The position numbers were made by a program, and so were the translations under genes. The notes beneath the pieces were generated by a model. That model saw only the letters and a list, made by a program, of their open reading frames with translations, searched no databases and was not told the origin of the DNA. Source: Giesbergeria anulus (GTDB lineage Bacteria; Pseudomonadota; Gammaproteobacteria; Burkholderiales; Burkholderiaceae_C). From it: a stretch of DNA of 44,820 nt. Below are positions 8,384 to 17,834 of this stretch, piece by piece. Numbering within the stretch: the stretch's first letter is position 1; each line of letters starts with the position of its first letter. The stretch is taken from contig NZ_FOGD01000015.1 in assembly GCF_900111115.1 (NCBI RefSeq), forward strand, positions 1 through 44,820. Direction: 5' to 3'.

Positions 8384-9639
8384 CCGATCCCACCCCGATG
8401 CAACTGGTGGGCACAGCACTGTTTGCGCTGGCGGTGCTGCATACCTTTTCTACCAAGTTCTTTGAGCATCTGGCGCACACGCAGCCACGCCATGCCGGCA
8501 TTTGGCATCTGCTGGGCGAGGTGGAGGTGGTGTTTGGCTTTTGGGCGATGGTGCTGATGGTGTGTATGTTTGCCATGAGCGGCAAACAAGAGGCCACCCA
8601 TTACCTCGATACGCGCAACTTTACCGAGCCGATGTTTGTGTTTGCCATTATGGTGATTGCGGGCACGCGGCCCATTTTGCAGTGTGCCGCCGTTGTTGTG
8701 CAGCGGGCTGCACGCCTGCTGCCCTTGCACCCGCAAATGGCGATGTATTTTTTGCTGCTGGCACTGGTGCCCATGCTTGGCTCGTTGATTACCGAGCCTG
8801 CCGCCATGACGCTGGCCGCGCTGATGCTGCGCGATACCGTGTTTGTGCGCAATGTATCAACCCAGCTTCAATATGCCACGGTGGGGGTGCTGTTTGTCAA
8901 TGTCTCTATCGGCGGCACCCTGACTCCGTTTGCCGCGCCGCCGGTGCTGATGGTGGCTAGCCAGTGGAACTGGGATTTGTGGTTCATCATCAGCCACTTA
9001 GGCTGGAAGGCTGCCGTGGCCGTGCTGATCAATGCGGGCTGCGCCATGCTGCTGTTTGGCCGCGAGTTGCGTGGCTTGGGCAAGCTCACTGCATCCACTA
9101 CACCCCAAGTGCCTTGGCCGGTGATGTTGGTGCATTTGGTCTTTTTGGTGGGCGTGGTGGTGTTCTCGCACCATCCGGCGGTGTTTATCGGGCTGCTGCT
9201 GTTTTTTCTGGGTTTTACCACCGCCTACCAGCGCCACCAAGACCCGCTGATTTTGCGTGAGTCTTTGCTGGTAGCCTTCTTTTTGGCTGGGCTGGTGGTG
9301 CTGGGCGGCTTGCAACAGTGGTGGCTCAAACCCGTGCTGATGGGTATGGACGCCACGGCGGTGTTTTTTGGTGCCACCGCCCTGACCGCCATTACCGACA
9401 ATGCCGCCCTGACCTATCTAGGCTCGTTGGTGGATGGTTTGAGCCAAGAGTTTAAGGTGGCGCTGGTGGCCGGTGCGGTGACGGGCGGTGGCTTGACGGT
9501 GATTGCCAATGCCCCCAACCCGGCTGGGGTGTCTATTTTGCGTGGCTATTTTGAAGACAATGCCATTCACCCACTGGGTTTGCTGGTGGCCGCCTTGCCG
9601 CCGACGCTGGTGGCGGTGTTGGCCTTCCGGGTGCTTTAG
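8380..9639 (+). CDS. Predicted Na+/H+ antiporter (Na_H_antiport_3-type)
   Basis: 419 residues with about ten to twelve hydrophobic segments. It resembles the putative Na+/H+ antiporter family found next to various housekeeping genes in Proteobacteria ([66 protein letters not shown]). Such proteins resemble the ArsB/NhaD ion transporter group; substrate is not established by sequence. The TTG at 8380 is taken as start because GGGAGG (8365-8370) lies 9 nt upstream; the next in-frame start is ATG 8398. The start overlaps the tsaD stop, which suggests translational coupling. Confidence 0.8.
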   Translation: MTDPTPMQLVGTALFALAVLHTFSTKFFEHLAHTQPRHAGIWHLLGEVEVVFGFWAMVLMVCMFAMSGKQEATHYLDTRNFTEPMFVFAIMVIAGTRPILQCAAVVVQRAARLLPLHPQMAMYFLLLALVPMLGSLITEPAAMTLAALMLRDTVFVRNVSTQLQYATVGVLFVNVSIGGTLTPFAAPPVLMVASQWNWDLWFIISHLGWKAAVAVLINAGCAMLLFGRELRGLGKLTASTTPQVPWPVMLVHLVFLVGVVVFSHHPAVFIGLLLFFLGFTTAYQRHQDPLILRESLLVAFFLAGLVVLGGLQQWWLKPVLMGMDATAVFFGATALTAITDNAALTYLGSLVDGLSQEFKVALVAGAVTGGGLTVIANAPNPAGVSILRGYFEDNAIHPLGLLVAALPPTLVAVLAFRVL

Positions 9640-9654
9640 TCTGCGTTGGCCTTG

Positions 9655-9682
9655 GCACGGCTCGTCATAAAGCCGTGCTTTA
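9655..9682 (+). terminator. Terminator-like hairpin after the antiporter gene
   Basis: Stem GCACGGCT (9655-9662) pairs perfectly with AGCCGTGC (9671-9678) around an 8-nt loop and is followed by a short T run. The U-tract is weak, so termination may be partial. It separates the antiporter from the efflux operon. Confidence 0.5.
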
Positions 9683-9763
9683 CCACCGGTTTATCTGGCG
9701 GTGGTGCAGCCGACAATGCGGCACTGCACAATGGGCGTTCTTGCCACGGCTGCACACACCTCC

Positions 9764-11182
9764 ATGAACTTGTTTTTTTTCAACTCTGTTTCTCGTCCTG
9801 TGGTGTGCTGGGCGGGGGCGGCGTTGTTGTCGGCCACGCTGGCAGGTTGCGCTAGCCACCAGACAGCACAACTAAACGGCCTGCCAGATACCAGCGTGCC
9901 CGCCGCTTGGAGCGCGGCCCCAGCCAGCACAAGGGCAGACGCCGCTGCTCTGGCTGGGTGGTGGCAGCACTGGGGTGACGCCCCACTGCAAACCCTGATA
10001 GAGCAAGCCTTGCAGGCCAACCCCGATCTGCGCCAAGCACAAGCGGCGCTGCAACAAGCTCGCGCCCAAGTAGCAGTGCAAGCGGCCCATTTGGCCCCCA
10101 CGGTCGATGCCAGCGCTTCGGCACAGCGCAGTCGCGCCAATAACAACACCAGTAACCGTTTTCAGGCCGGGCTAGATGCCAGTTGGGAGTGGGATATTTG
10201 GGGCCGACTTGATGCGGGCCTAGGTGCCAGCCAAGCCGATGCCCGTGCCAGCCAAGCCAGTTTGGCCCAAACCCAAGTCACGCTGGCTGCCGAAGTGGCA
10301 CTGCAATACATCAGCGTGCGCAGCTTGCAGGCGCGGCTCGATATTGCCCAGCGCAACCTGACCAGCCAGCACGAAACTTGGCAACTGACCGATTGGCGCG
10401 TGCAGGCGGGCCTGAGCAGCTCGCTGGTGTTAGAGCAAGCCCGTGCCAGCACCGAGCAAACTGCCGCGCAAATCCCGCAACTCCAGACCAGCTTGGCCCA
10501 AGCGCGGCACGCGCTGGCGGTACTGACCGGCCAAGCCCCGGCAGCGCTGGATGTCCTGTTGGCACAGACCCGCACAGTGCCGCAACCCGCCGCCGATTTG
10601 GCATTGGCCCTGCCCGCCGAAACCCTGCGCCAGCGCCCCGATGTGCGCGTGGCCGAAGAGCGCATCCGCGCTGCTTTGGCGCGGGTGGCACAGGCTGATG
10701 CGGCCCGCTACCCCGGCTTTCGCTTGGGCGGCTCGATGGGTTTGAGTGCGCTCACTTTGGGCACGCTGGGCACGGGTGCCGCCGTAGCCAATGCGCTGCT
10801 GGCCAGCGTCTCGGTGCCCTTGCTGGATGGCGGCGCGGCCCGCGCCCAAGTGCGGGTGCAAGAGGCCGCTTTAGAGCAGGCCCGCATCGCCTATCAGGCC
10901 ACGGTGCTCACGGCGCTGCAAGAAGTAGAAGATGCCCTTGTGGCCCTGCGTGGTGACCGCGAGCGCCTGCAACGCCTGCAAGCTGCTGCTGACGCTGCCC
11001 AAAACGCCGCCCTGCTGGCGCAGCAGCGCTACCGCAGTGGCCTGATCGACTTCCAATCGGTGCTAGAGACGCAGCGCACGCTGCTATCCACCCAAGACAG
11101 TGTGGCCAGCACCACCGCCAGCCTTGCTGCTGACCATGTGCGCTTGTACAAGGCACTGGGTGGCGGCTGGAAGCCCTCTTGA
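9764..11182 (+). CDS. Outer-membrane efflux lipoprotein, NodT family
   Basis: 473 residues from the chosen start. The N-terminus is a lipoprotein signal with lipobox LAGC (C29). Two outer-membrane efflux protein repeats follow (TolC-like), with QALQANPDLRQAQAALQQAR, SWEWDIWGRLD and LRQRPDVRVAEERIRAA typical of the NodT/OprM group. It should form the trimeric outer-membrane channel of the efflux pump encoded by the next three genes. Earlier in-frame ATGs (9701, 9731) would place non-signal residues before the lipobox, so 9764 is preferred although no clear ribosome site is visible. A 60-bp gap separates it from the adaptor gene. Confidence 0.9.
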   Translation: MNLFFFNSVSRPVVCWAGAALLSATLAGCASHQTAQLNGLPDTSVPAAWSAAPASTRADAAALAGWWQHWGDAPLQTLIEQALQANPDLRQAQAALQQARAQVAVQAAHLAPTVDASASAQRSRANNNTSNRFQAGLDASWEWDIWGRLDAGLGASQADARASQASLAQTQVTLAAEVALQYISVRSLQARLDIAQRNLTSQHETWQLTDWRVQAGLSSSLVLEQARASTEQTAAQIPQLQTSLAQARHALAVLTGQAPAALDVLLAQTRTVPQPAADLALALPAETLRQRPDVRVAEERIRAALARVAQADAARYPGFRLGGSMGLSALTLGTLGTGAAVANALLASVSVPLLDGGAARAQVRVQEAALEQARIAYQATVLTALQEVEDALVALRGDRERLQRLQAAADAAQNAALLAQQRYRSGLIDFQSVLETQRTLLSTQDSVASTTASLAADHVRLYKALGGGWKPS

Positions 11183-11242
11183 TGCGCGCGCTCCAACCGT
11201 GCCTTGTCTGCTGCCCTGCACCGCCTCTTTTTGAATGCCGCT

Positions 11243-12598
11243 ATGACCGCCCCTGACGCCCACACTCCCACCACCCCTTCGGCCCCCGCTACTGCCCCTG
11301 CGGCGGGCCTGCAAGCCCTGCTCGGCACTGGTGCCAGCCGCCGCTGGTGGCAGCGCGCCCCGCTGTGGCTAGGCTTGATCGCCATCGTATTGGCCGTACT
11401 GAGCTACCAATACTGGCAGCAGCGCCAGCAGGCCCAAGCCGCGCCGCGTTTTGTCACAGAAGAGCTGCGCCGGGGTGACATCACCTTGAGCGTAGCGGCC
11501 AACGGCACCTTGCAGCCCACGCGCTTGGTCACCATTGGCAGTGAACTGTCGGGCACGGTGCGCCGGGTGCTGGTGGATGTGAACGATCAGGTTAAAAAAG
11601 GCCAGTTGCTGGTAGAGTTAGACACCGCCAAGCTGTCGGCCCAAGTGCTGCGTTCACGCGCTTCGCTGGCCTCGGCCCATGCCCGGCTGGCCCAAGCCGC
11701 TGCCACGGTGCAAGAGGCCCGCGCCAATCTGGCCCGCCTCGAAGAGGTGGCACGGCTTTCGGGTGGCAAAGTGCCCTCCGAGGCTGAACTGGACACGGGC
11801 CGCGCCAACCTGACCCGCGCCCAAGCAGAAGAAACCAGCGCCAAGGCCAGCGTCGAAGATGCCAAAGCCGCCCTCTCTACTGACGAGACCAACTTGGGTA
11901 AAGCCTCCATCCGCTCTCCCATTGATGGCGTGGTGCTGTCACGCACCGTAGAGCCGGGCAATGCCGTGGCCGCCTCTTTGCAAGCCGTCACTTTGATGAC
12001 CGTGGCTGAAGACCTCAAGCAACTCGAATTGCAAGTCAATGTGGATGAGGCCGATGTCGGTGCCGTGCAAGTAGGCCAGAAAGCCAGCTTTACTGTCAGC
12101 GCCTACCCCTCGCGTAAATACCCGGCCAAAATCACCCGCGTGGCTTATGGTTCCACCAAAACCGACAACGTTGTCACCTACATCACTTGGCTGGATGTAG
12201 ACAACCAAGACCTGAGCCTGCGCCCCGGCATGACGGCAGCAGCCACCATCACCGCCACCGAGCGCACCGGGGTGTTGCTGGTGCCCAATACGGCTTTGCG
12301 CTTTACCCCCCGCAGCACGGACAGCGCCGACAAGCCCGCTGGTAGTGGTGGCGGTTTGGTGTCGCAACTGATGCCGCGTGCCCCGCGCACCCCAGGTCAA
12401 GGCGGGCGCAAAGCAGGCGAGGCGGGCAGCAGCGCGGGCAAGATGCGCCAAATTTGGCTGCTCAAAAACGGCGTGCCCGAAGCGGTGCAGGTGCGCGTGG
12501 GCATCAGCGATGGCCGCTTGACGGAAGTCAGCGCCGAGGGCTTAGAACCCGGCCAAGCCGTGATTACCGACCAGCGCAGCACCAAGGCCGCCCCATGA
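11243..12598 (+). CDS. MacA-like periplasmic adaptor (membrane-fusion protein)
   Basis: 451 residues. A Pro/Ala-rich cytosolic start is followed by one transmembrane anchor (about residues 38-55, LWLGLIAIVLAVLSYQ). Then come the split biotinyl-lipoyl domain (SELSGTVRRVLVDVNDQVKKG and IRSPIDGVVLSRTVEPGNAV), a long alpha-hairpin rich in Ala/Gln/Arg, and beta-barrel and membrane-proximal domains. It bridges the MacB-type permease and the outer-membrane channel. A low-complexity Gly/Ser/Lys-rich insert (about residues 355-395) interrupts the C-terminal part. The ATG at 11243 is chosen over a TTG at 11204 because it begins a plausible cytosolic leader. The stop overlaps the next start (ATGA). Confidence 0.9.
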   Translation: MTAPDAHTPTTPSAPATAPAAGLQALLGTGASRRWWQRAPLWLGLIAIVLAVLSYQYWQQRQQAQAAPRFVTEELRRGDITLSVAANGTLQPTRLVTIGSELSGTVRRVLVDVNDQVKKGQLLVELDTAKLSAQVLRSRASLASAHARLAQAAATVQEARANLARLEEVARLSGGKVPSEAELDTGRANLTRAQAEETSAKASVEDAKAALSTDETNLGKASIRSPIDGVVLSRTVEPGNAVAASLQAVTLMTVAEDLKQLELQVNVDEADVGAVQVGQKASFTVSAYPSRKYPAKITRVAYGSTKTDNVVTYITWLDVDNQDLSLRPGMTAAATITATERTGVLLVPNTALRFTPRSTDSADKPAGSGGGLVSQLMPRAPRTPGQGGRKAGEAGSSAGKMRQIWLLKNGVPEAVQVRVGISDGRLTEVSAEGLEPGQAVITDQRSTKAAP

Positions 12599-13338
12599 AC
12601 ACCAGCAGCACGGCGGCGCAGCCCCTGATCCGGCTGCGCGGCGTTACCAAAGTCTATGGCGAAGGGGCGCTGGCCTTTCAGGCCCTCAAAGGCGTGGATT
12701 TGGACATTGCCCAAGGCGATTTTGTGGCCATCATGGGGCCAAGTGGCTCCGGCAAATCCACCGCCATGAACACCCTAGGCTGTTTAGACCGGCCCACCAC
12801 TGGCGAGTATCTGTTTCGGGGCGAGCATGTCGAGGCCCTGACCCGCGACCAGCGGGCGCTGCTGCGGCGGCGTTATTTTGGCTTTGTGTTCCAAGGCTTT
12901 AATTTGCTGGCGCGTACCTCAGCCCAAGAAAATGTCGAGCTGCCGCTGCTCTACCGGGGCGAAAAGGCCATCACCCGCCATGCCGCTGCACAGCGGGCGC
13001 TGGCCTCGGTGGGGCTGACTGGCTGGGAGGGCCACACCCCCGCCGAGTTGTCGGGCGGGCAGCAGCAGCGCGTGGCGATTGCGCGGGCCATCGTCACGCA
13101 ACCAGCGGTTTTGTTGGCCGACGAGCCTACCGGCAACCTCGACACCCAGCGCAGCCACGAAATCATGGAGCTGCTTTGGCGGCTGAACCACGAGCAGGGC
13201 ATTACGGTACTGATGGTGACGCACGAGCCAGACATGGCCGCCTATGCCCGGCGCATTGTGCATTTTGTCGATGGTCTGGTCGATAGCGATACGCCCAACG
13301 CACACCCGGCGGGGCTGCACGCCACAGAGAGTTCTTAA
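12595..13338 (+). CDS. MacB-type ABC transporter ATPase (LolD/MacB family)
   Basis: 247 residues, a complete ABC nucleotide-binding domain: Walker A GPSGSGKST (48-56), Q-loop FVFQGFNLL, signature LSGGQQQRVAIARA, Walker B VLLADEP with TGNLD, and switch histidine in VTHEP. In Escherichia coli MacB the ATPase and permease are one polypeptide; here they are two genes, common in this subfamily. The start is the ATG overlapping the adaptor stop. An upstream extension in the same frame lies inside macA-like coding sequence and is not real. Confidence 0.93.
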   Translation: MNTSSTAAQPLIRLRGVTKVYGEGALAFQALKGVDLDIAQGDFVAIMGPSGSGKSTAMNTLGCLDRPTTGEYLFRGEHVEALTRDQRALLRRRYFGFVFQGFNLLARTSAQENVELPLLYRGEKAITRHAAAQRALASVGLTGWEGHTPAELSGGQQQRVAIARAIVTQPAVLLADEPTGNLDTQRSHEIMELLWRLNHEQGITVLMVTHEPDMAAYARRIVHFVDGLVDSDTPNAHPAGLHATESS

Positions 13339-14546
13339 TGCTGTTTAACACCTTGCTGCTGGCGCTGCGCTCCATCCGGCGCAACCTGATGCGCTCTTTT
13401 CTGACCATTCTGGGCATCGTGATTGGCGTCAGTGCCGTGATTACGATGGTGACGCTGGGCAATGGTGCCACGCTGGCGGTACAAAACCAAATTGCCGGGC
13501 TGGGCACCAATTTGCTGCAAGTGCGCCCCGGCCAGCGCATGGGGCCGGGTGCTGGCTCTGGCGGCGCGCCCTCGTTCAAAGATGTAGATGCCGATGCCAT
13601 CGCGCAGCAAATTGGCGGCATTTTGGCCGTGGCCCCCGAAGGGCGCACCAACACCACCGTGGTAGCAGGCGGGCGCAACTGGACGAGCAGCGTGATTGGC
13701 AGCACCAACGCTTGGCTGCAAACGGGCAATTGGAGCGTGCGCTTGGGCCGAGAGTTTTCTGCCGACGAGCTGCGCGCCGGGGCAGCGGTTTGCCTGATTG
13801 GCGAAACCATCCGGCGCGAACTGTTTGGCAGCGGCGACGCTGTGGGCGGGCAATTGCGCGTCAAGCAAATGTCGTGCGAAATTGTCGGCGTGCTAGCCGC
13901 CAAAGGCCAAGGCGCTTTTGGCAATGACCAAGACGAGGTGGTGCTGCTGCCACTCAAAACGCTGCAACGGCGCGTCACGGGCAGCACGCGCGTGCAAACC
14001 TTGCTGGTCTCTATGCAAGATGACAGCGACCCGGAGCGCGTCAAGGCCAGCCTGACGCAACTGCTGCGTGAGCGGCGCAAGCTGGCCGCCGCCGACGAAA
14101 ACAACTTCAACATCTTGGACACGCAGCAACTGGCCGAAACCATGTCGGGCACCACCAAGGTCATGACCATGCTGCTGGGCGCAGTGGCCGCCGTCAGTTT
14201 GCTGGTGGGGGGCATCGGCATCATGAATATCATGCTGGTGAGCGTGACCGAACGCACCCGCGAGATTGGCCTGCGCCTCGCCATTGGCGCACTGGAGCGC
14301 GAGGTGCTGTTGCAATTTTTGATCGAGGCCGTGGTGCTGGCCTGCTTGGGCGGCATCATCGGCATTGTGCTGGCTACCTGTGCTTCGGTGCTGCTGGCCG
14401 GGATGATGGATGTGCCCTATGTGTTCAACTTGGGCGTCAATGTGCTGTCGTTTGTGTTCTCGGCGGGCATTGGGGTGATATTTGGCTATTTTCCGGCCCG
14501 GCGTGCAGCGCGGCTCGATCCGATTGATGCCCTGCGCCACGAATAG
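13338..14546 (+). CDS. MacB-type ABC transporter permease
   Basis: 402 residues. An N-terminal transmembrane helix after ALRSIRRNLMRSFLTILGI is followed by a large periplasmic MacB_PCD-like domain (about 45-270) and a FtsX domain with three helices (GIGIMNIMLVSVTERTREIG and the C-terminal PARRAARLDPIDALRHE). The start overlaps the ATPase stop by one base (TAATG). With the two preceding proteins and the NodT lipoprotein it would make a MacAB-TolC-type tripartite exporter. Substrates of this group include macrolides, lipopeptides and siderophore-like peptides; the sequence does not tell which. Confidence 0.93.
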   Translation: MLFNTLLLALRSIRRNLMRSFLTILGIVIGVSAVITMVTLGNGATLAVQNQIAGLGTNLLQVRPGQRMGPGAGSGGAPSFKDVDADAIAQQIGGILAVAPEGRTNTTVVAGGRNWTSSVIGSTNAWLQTGNWSVRLGREFSADELRAGAAVCLIGETIRRELFGSGDAVGGQLRVKQMSCEIVGVLAAKGQGAFGNDQDEVVLLPLKTLQRRVTGSTRVQTLLVSMQDDSDPERVKASLTQLLRERRKLAAADENNFNILDTQQLAETMSGTTKVMTMLLGAVAAVSLLVGGIGIMNIMLVSVTERTREIGLRLAIGALEREVLLQFLIEAVVLACLGGIIGIVLATCASVLLAGMMDVPYVFNLGVNVLSFVFSAGIGVIFGYFPARRAARLDPIDALRHE

Positions 14547-14657
14547 GCACCGTATTGGCACAAAATTGCCCCCGCTGCCGGGCTAACATCGCACCACCTT
14601 TCCCCGTGGCCGCTGTAGGGCGGCCCGTCTCTTCTGATTGCCAAGAAAGCCCTTCCC

Positions 14658-16007
14658 ATGCCTGCTTCGGTTCGTGCGCCCTTGTCTTCGTCTGTTGCCG
14701 CCTTGCGTGGCACCGTTGCCTCAGTGTTGGCAGCGTTGAGCCTAGCGGTCACTCCTGCCGCCTCTTGGGCGCAAGCAGCCCCCGCTCGCCCCGTGGCCCC
14801 GGCCAGCACGGCAGCCCCGATCAAGTTGGCGCTGATCGAAAGCCTCTCTGGCCCCTTTGCCAACACTGGCGAGGCCGTGTTCCGCAACATCGTTTGGGCG
14901 ACCGAGCGCGTCAATGCGCGCGGTGGCGTGCAACTGCCAGCCAAAGCCGGTGGCCCGCGCCCGTTGGCCGTGCAACGCTATGACAGCAAAGGCCAGAACG
15001 AAGAAGCCCTGTCGGCCCTGCGCGCTGCCATTGACGATGGTGCCCGCATCATTTTGCAAGGCAACTCCTCGGCCACCGCTGCCGCGCTGATTGACGCCAT
15101 CAACAAGCACAACAGCCGCGAGCCAGACAAGCGCGTGCTGTTTCTGAACTACTCTGCCGTCGATCCCGTTCTGACCAACGAAAAATGCAGCTTTTGGCAT
15201 TTCCGTTTTGATGCCCATGCCGATATGCGCATGGCTGCTTTGATGGATGTGGTGCGTGCCGACACCGCCCTGAAAAGCGTGTACTTGATTGGTCAAGACT
15301 ACAGCTTTGGTCAAGCCGTGCTGCGCGAGGCCAAACGCCAACTGGCCGCCCAACGCCCCGACGTGGCTATTGCCGGTGACGAGCTACACCCGGTGGGCCG
15401 CGTGAAAGATTTTGCCCCCTACGCCGTCAAAATTAAATCCAGCGGTGCCCAAGCGGTGATTACCGGCAACTGGGGCAACGACTTGACCTTGCTGGTCAAG
15501 GCGGCGCGCGAAGTCGGTTTTAACGGCAGCTTCTACACCTTTTATGGCAATGCCTTGGGTGCCCCAGCCGCCTTGGGCGATGCCGGTGTGGGCAAAGTGG
15601 TAGCCGTGGCCGATTGGCTTCCCAACGTGCCCGGTGCCGCCAGCGAAGGCTTTTACCAATCCTTCCGCCAGCGCTTCCCGCAGCCGCAAGATGATTATGT
15701 GCACATGCGGATGCAACTGATGGTCGAGACGCTGGCCCAATCCATTGAGCGTGCCACCAACACCGACACCGTGGCCGTGGCCCGGCAGATGGAAAACGCC
15801 AGCGTGCAACTGGCCGGGCGCAGCGGCACCATGCGCGCTGCTGACCACCAATTTCAGCAGTCGCTGGTGGTGGGCCTGATGGACAAGCAAGGCAGCCCCG
15901 GCGTTAAGTTTGATGTCGAAGGCTCAGGCTACGGCTTTCGCGTGCTGCGCGACATCCCCGCTGCCCAAACCCAGCAGCCGCACCACTGTACGATGCAGCG
16001 TCCCTGA
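14658..16007 (+). CDS. Branched-chain amino acid-type ABC substrate-binding protein (orphan)
   Basis: 449 residues: a Sec signal peptide ending near ASWAQA, then a type I periplasmic-binding fold (Peripla_BP_6/LivJ type) with IKLALIESLSGPFANTGEAV, YDSKGQNEEALSALRAAID and VYLIGQDYSFGQAVLREAK. The N-terminus of the mature protein is long and Pro/Ala-rich. No permease or ATPase genes of a Liv system are adjacent, so it either serves a transporter elsewhere or acts as a sensor. Its ligand cannot be assigned; related betaproteobacterial proteins are often linked to aromatic or branched-chain substrates. Confidence 0.88.
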   Translation: MPASVRAPLSSSVAALRGTVASVLAALSLAVTPAASWAQAAPARPVAPASTAAPIKLALIESLSGPFANTGEAVFRNIVWATERVNARGGVQLPAKAGGPRPLAVQRYDSKGQNEEALSALRAAIDDGARIILQGNSSATAAALIDAINKHNSREPDKRVLFLNYSAVDPVLTNEKCSFWHFRFDAHADMRMAALMDVVRADTALKSVYLIGQDYSFGQAVLREAKRQLAAQRPDVAIAGDELHPVGRVKDFAPYAVKIKSSGAQAVITGNWGNDLTLLVKAAREVGFNGSFYTFYGNALGAPAALGDAGVGKVVAVADWLPNVPGAASEGFYQSFRQRFPQPQDDYVHMRMQLMVETLAQSIERATNTDTVAVARQMENASVQLAGRSGTMRAADHQFQQSLVVGLMDKQGSPGVKFDVEGSGYGFRVLRDIPAAQTQQPHHCTMQRP

Positions 16008-16148
16008 TGCCTGCATTTTCTTATAAGGCGGATAGTGATTTCTTATAGTGAAAAAATAAACGTGCTATGGCAGAAAAATTCTTCCATATCACGAAAATGT
16101 CATACCACTATGAGAAAAATAAACCCAAGCTATTGATTTTTATTGGCA

Positions 16149-16180
16149 AATTCTTATGTCTTGTATAAGACATAAGAATT
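16149..16180. promoter_or_regulatory. Palindromic operator copy 1 upstream of aceA
   Basis: Perfect 14-bp inverted repeat AATTCTTATGTCTT / AAGACATAAGAATT around GTAT. Its inner core GTCTTGTATAAGAC (16158-16171) recurs 29 bp downstream with one base changed. Symmetry and duplication indicate a dimeric regulator; the regulator is not identifiable from this window. Confidence 0.65.
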
Positions 16181-16184
16181 GCGC

Positions 16185-16202
16185 AAGTCTTCTATAAGAC
16201 TT
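16185..16202. promoter_or_regulatory. Palindromic operator copy 2 upstream of aceA
   Basis: Perfect inverted repeat AAGTCTT / AAGACTT around CTAT. The core GTCTTCTATAAGAC (16187-16200) matches copy 1 at 13 of 14 positions. The centre-to-centre distance of 29 bp is close to three helical turns, so both sites face the same side of the DNA. Confidence 0.65.
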
Positions 16203-16277
16203 AAAGTAAACCCCAATGGCCCAGCAATGCAAGCCAACCCTTTTTAACCCGTTTCAATCAACCCTTGGAGTTCACTC

Positions 16278-17597
16278 ATGTCCCAAAACCTGACCCGCGA
16301 ACAGCAAATTGCCGCCCTGGAAAAAGACTGGGCCGAAAACCCCCGTTGGAAGGGTGTCAAGCGTGGCTACAGCGCCGCTGACGTCGTGCGCCTGCGCGGC
16401 AGCCTGCAACCAGAATACACACTGGCCCAACGCGGTGCCAAGGTTCTCTGGGACAAGGTCAACGGCGGTGCCAAGAAGGGTTACGTCAACGCTTTTGGCG
16501 CTATCTCTGCTGGTCAAGCCATGCAGCAAGCCAAGGCTGGCCTCGAAGCCGTGTACCTGTCGGGCTGGCAAGTCGCCGCTGACGGCAACACCTCTGAGAC
16601 CATGTACCCCGACCAGTCGCTGTACGCTTACGACTCGGTGCCCACCATGGTGCGTCGCATCAACAACACCTTCAAGCGCGCTGACGAAATCCAGTGGGGC
16701 CGTGGCATTAACCCCGGCGACGAAGGCTTCATCGACTACTTCCTGCCCATCGTGGCCGACGCTGAAGCCGGTTTTGGTGGCGTGCTCAATGCGTTTGAGC
16801 TGATGAAGAACATGATCAGCGCTGGTGCTGCTGGCGTTCACTTTGAAGACCAACTGGCTGCCGCCAAGAAGTGCGGCCACATGGGTGGCAAGGTGCTGGT
16901 TCCTACCCGTGAAGCCTGCGAAAAGCTCATCGCTGCCCGTTTTGCCGCTGACGTGATGGGCGTGCCCACCCTGATCTTGGCCCGTACCGACGCAGAAGCC
17001 GCCAACCTGATCACCTCCGACTACGACGAGAACGACAAGCCCTTCCTGACTGGCGAGCGCACCCAAGAAGGCTTCTTCCGCGTCAAGAACGGTCTGGAGC
17101 AATCCATCAGCCGTGGCGTCGCTTACGCTCCCTACGCTGACTTGGTGTGGTGCGAAACCGGTGTGCCAGACATCGGCTTTGCCCGCGAATTTGCCCAAGC
17201 TGTGCTGGCCGCCAACCCCGGCAAGCTGCTGTCGTACAACTGCTCGCCTTCCTTCAACTGGAAGAAGAACCTCAACGACAGCCAAATTGCTGCCTTCCAA
17301 GAAGAACTGTCGGCTCTGGGCTATAAGTACCAGTTCATCACGCTGGCTGGTATCCACATCAACTGGTACAACACCTTCCAGTTTGCCAAGGCCTACGCTG
17401 GCGGCGAAGGCATGAAGCACTACGTTGAAATGGTGCAAGAGCCAGAATTCGCAGCCCGCGAACAAGGTTACACCTTCGTGTCGCACCAACAAGAAGTGGG
17501 TACTGGTTACTTCGACGATGTGACCACCGTGATCCAAGGCGGCTCGTCCTCCGTCAAGGCTCTGACCGGTTCTACCGAAGAAGAACAGTTCCACTGA
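16278..17597 (+). CDS. aceA: Isocitrate lyase
   Basis: 439 residues of the isocitrate lyase/PEP mutase superfamily. It splits isocitrate into succinate and glyoxylate, the first step of the glyoxylate shunt needed for growth on acetate, fatty acids and similar substrates. The catalytic loop KKCGHMGGK is intact, with FEDQ before it and [15 protein letters not shown] and YNCSPSFNW after it. Length matches the short (Escherichia coli-like) type. GGAG (16266-16269) sits about 8 nt before the ATG. It is monocistronic, with its own control region and terminator. Codon use looks biased to GGC/GCT/AAG in the manner of a highly expressed gene. Malate synthase is not in the window. Confidence 0.98.
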   Translation: MSQNLTREQQIAALEKDWAENPRWKGVKRGYSAADVVRLRGSLQPEYTLAQRGAKVLWDKVNGGAKKGYVNAFGAISAGQAMQQAKAGLEAVYLSGWQVAADGNTSETMYPDQSLYAYDSVPTMVRRINNTFKRADEIQWGRGINPGDEGFIDYFLPIVADAEAGFGGVLNAFELMKNMISAGAAGVHFEDQLAAAKKCGHMGGKVLVPTREACEKLIAARFAADVMGVPTLILARTDAEAANLITSDYDENDKPFLTGERTQEGFFRVKNGLEQSISRGVAYAPYADLVWCETGVPDIGFAREFAQAVLAANPGKLLSYNCSPSFNWKKNLNDSQIAAFQEELSALGYKYQFITLAGIHINWYNTFQFAKAYAGGEGMKHYVEMVQEPEFAAREQGYTFVSHQQEVGTGYFDDVTTVIQGGSSSVKALTGSTEEEQFH

Positions 17598-17605
17598 TCT
17601 GCTAA

Positions 17606-17673
17606 CTTCAAGCCTTCGTAAGGGGGCTTGAAGTGCAATGACAGTCAGCCACCCTGCGGGGTGGTTTTTTTTT
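17606..17673 (+). terminator. Double-hairpin terminator of aceA
   Basis: First a 9-bp stem CTTCAAGCC (17606-17614) / GGCTTGAAG (17625-17633). Then a canonical rho-independent terminator: CCACCC (17649-17654) / GGGGTGG region (17659-17664), closed by a TGCG-type loop and followed by nine T residues (17665-17673). Confidence 0.9.
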
Positions 17674-17795
17674 GTGGAGTGTGTGTGCCGATATGGGTGG
17701 TTTGCAGAGTCCGGGAGTGGCATCGATAACCCCTAGACAGCAGCGGCGGTAGACATTGCTAGCGGTGGGGTAGGCGGGTTTGCGCACATAGCGCA

Positions 17796-17824
17796 GTTTG
17801 GGGGCTACAACAAAAATTTATAAT
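17796..17824 (+). promoter_or_regulatory. Candidate hemA promoter with consensus -10
   Basis: A perfect TATAAT lies at 17819-17824; the -35 area (around 17796-17803, GTTTGGGG) is weak. Initiation 6-8 nt downstream would start the transcript at about 17831, only a few bases before the hemA ATG at 17835. Confidence 0.55.
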
Positions 17825-17834
17825 CCCGGCCAAT

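Larger units (their letters stand above)
16008..16277 (+). promoter_or_regulatory. A+T-rich aceA control region
   Basis: These 270 bp are far richer in A+T than the flanking genes and hold no gene. Four related TCTTATA-type sites are visible: TCTTATAAGG (16019-16028), TCTTATAGTG (16041-16050) and the two full palindromes listed separately. A possible promoter is TTGGCA (16143-16148) with TATAAG (16164-16169), a short 15-bp spacer, whose -10 box lies inside the first palindrome. The layout fits strong carbon-source control of the glyoxylate shunt. Confidence 0.6.

Noticed and set aside
16272-17723. Open frame of 483 codons antisense to aceA
   Set aside because: It mirrors the isocitrate lyase gene exactly. 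Long antisense frames are common opposite highly biased G+C-rich genes, and its His/Gly/Val-rich translation resembles no protein.
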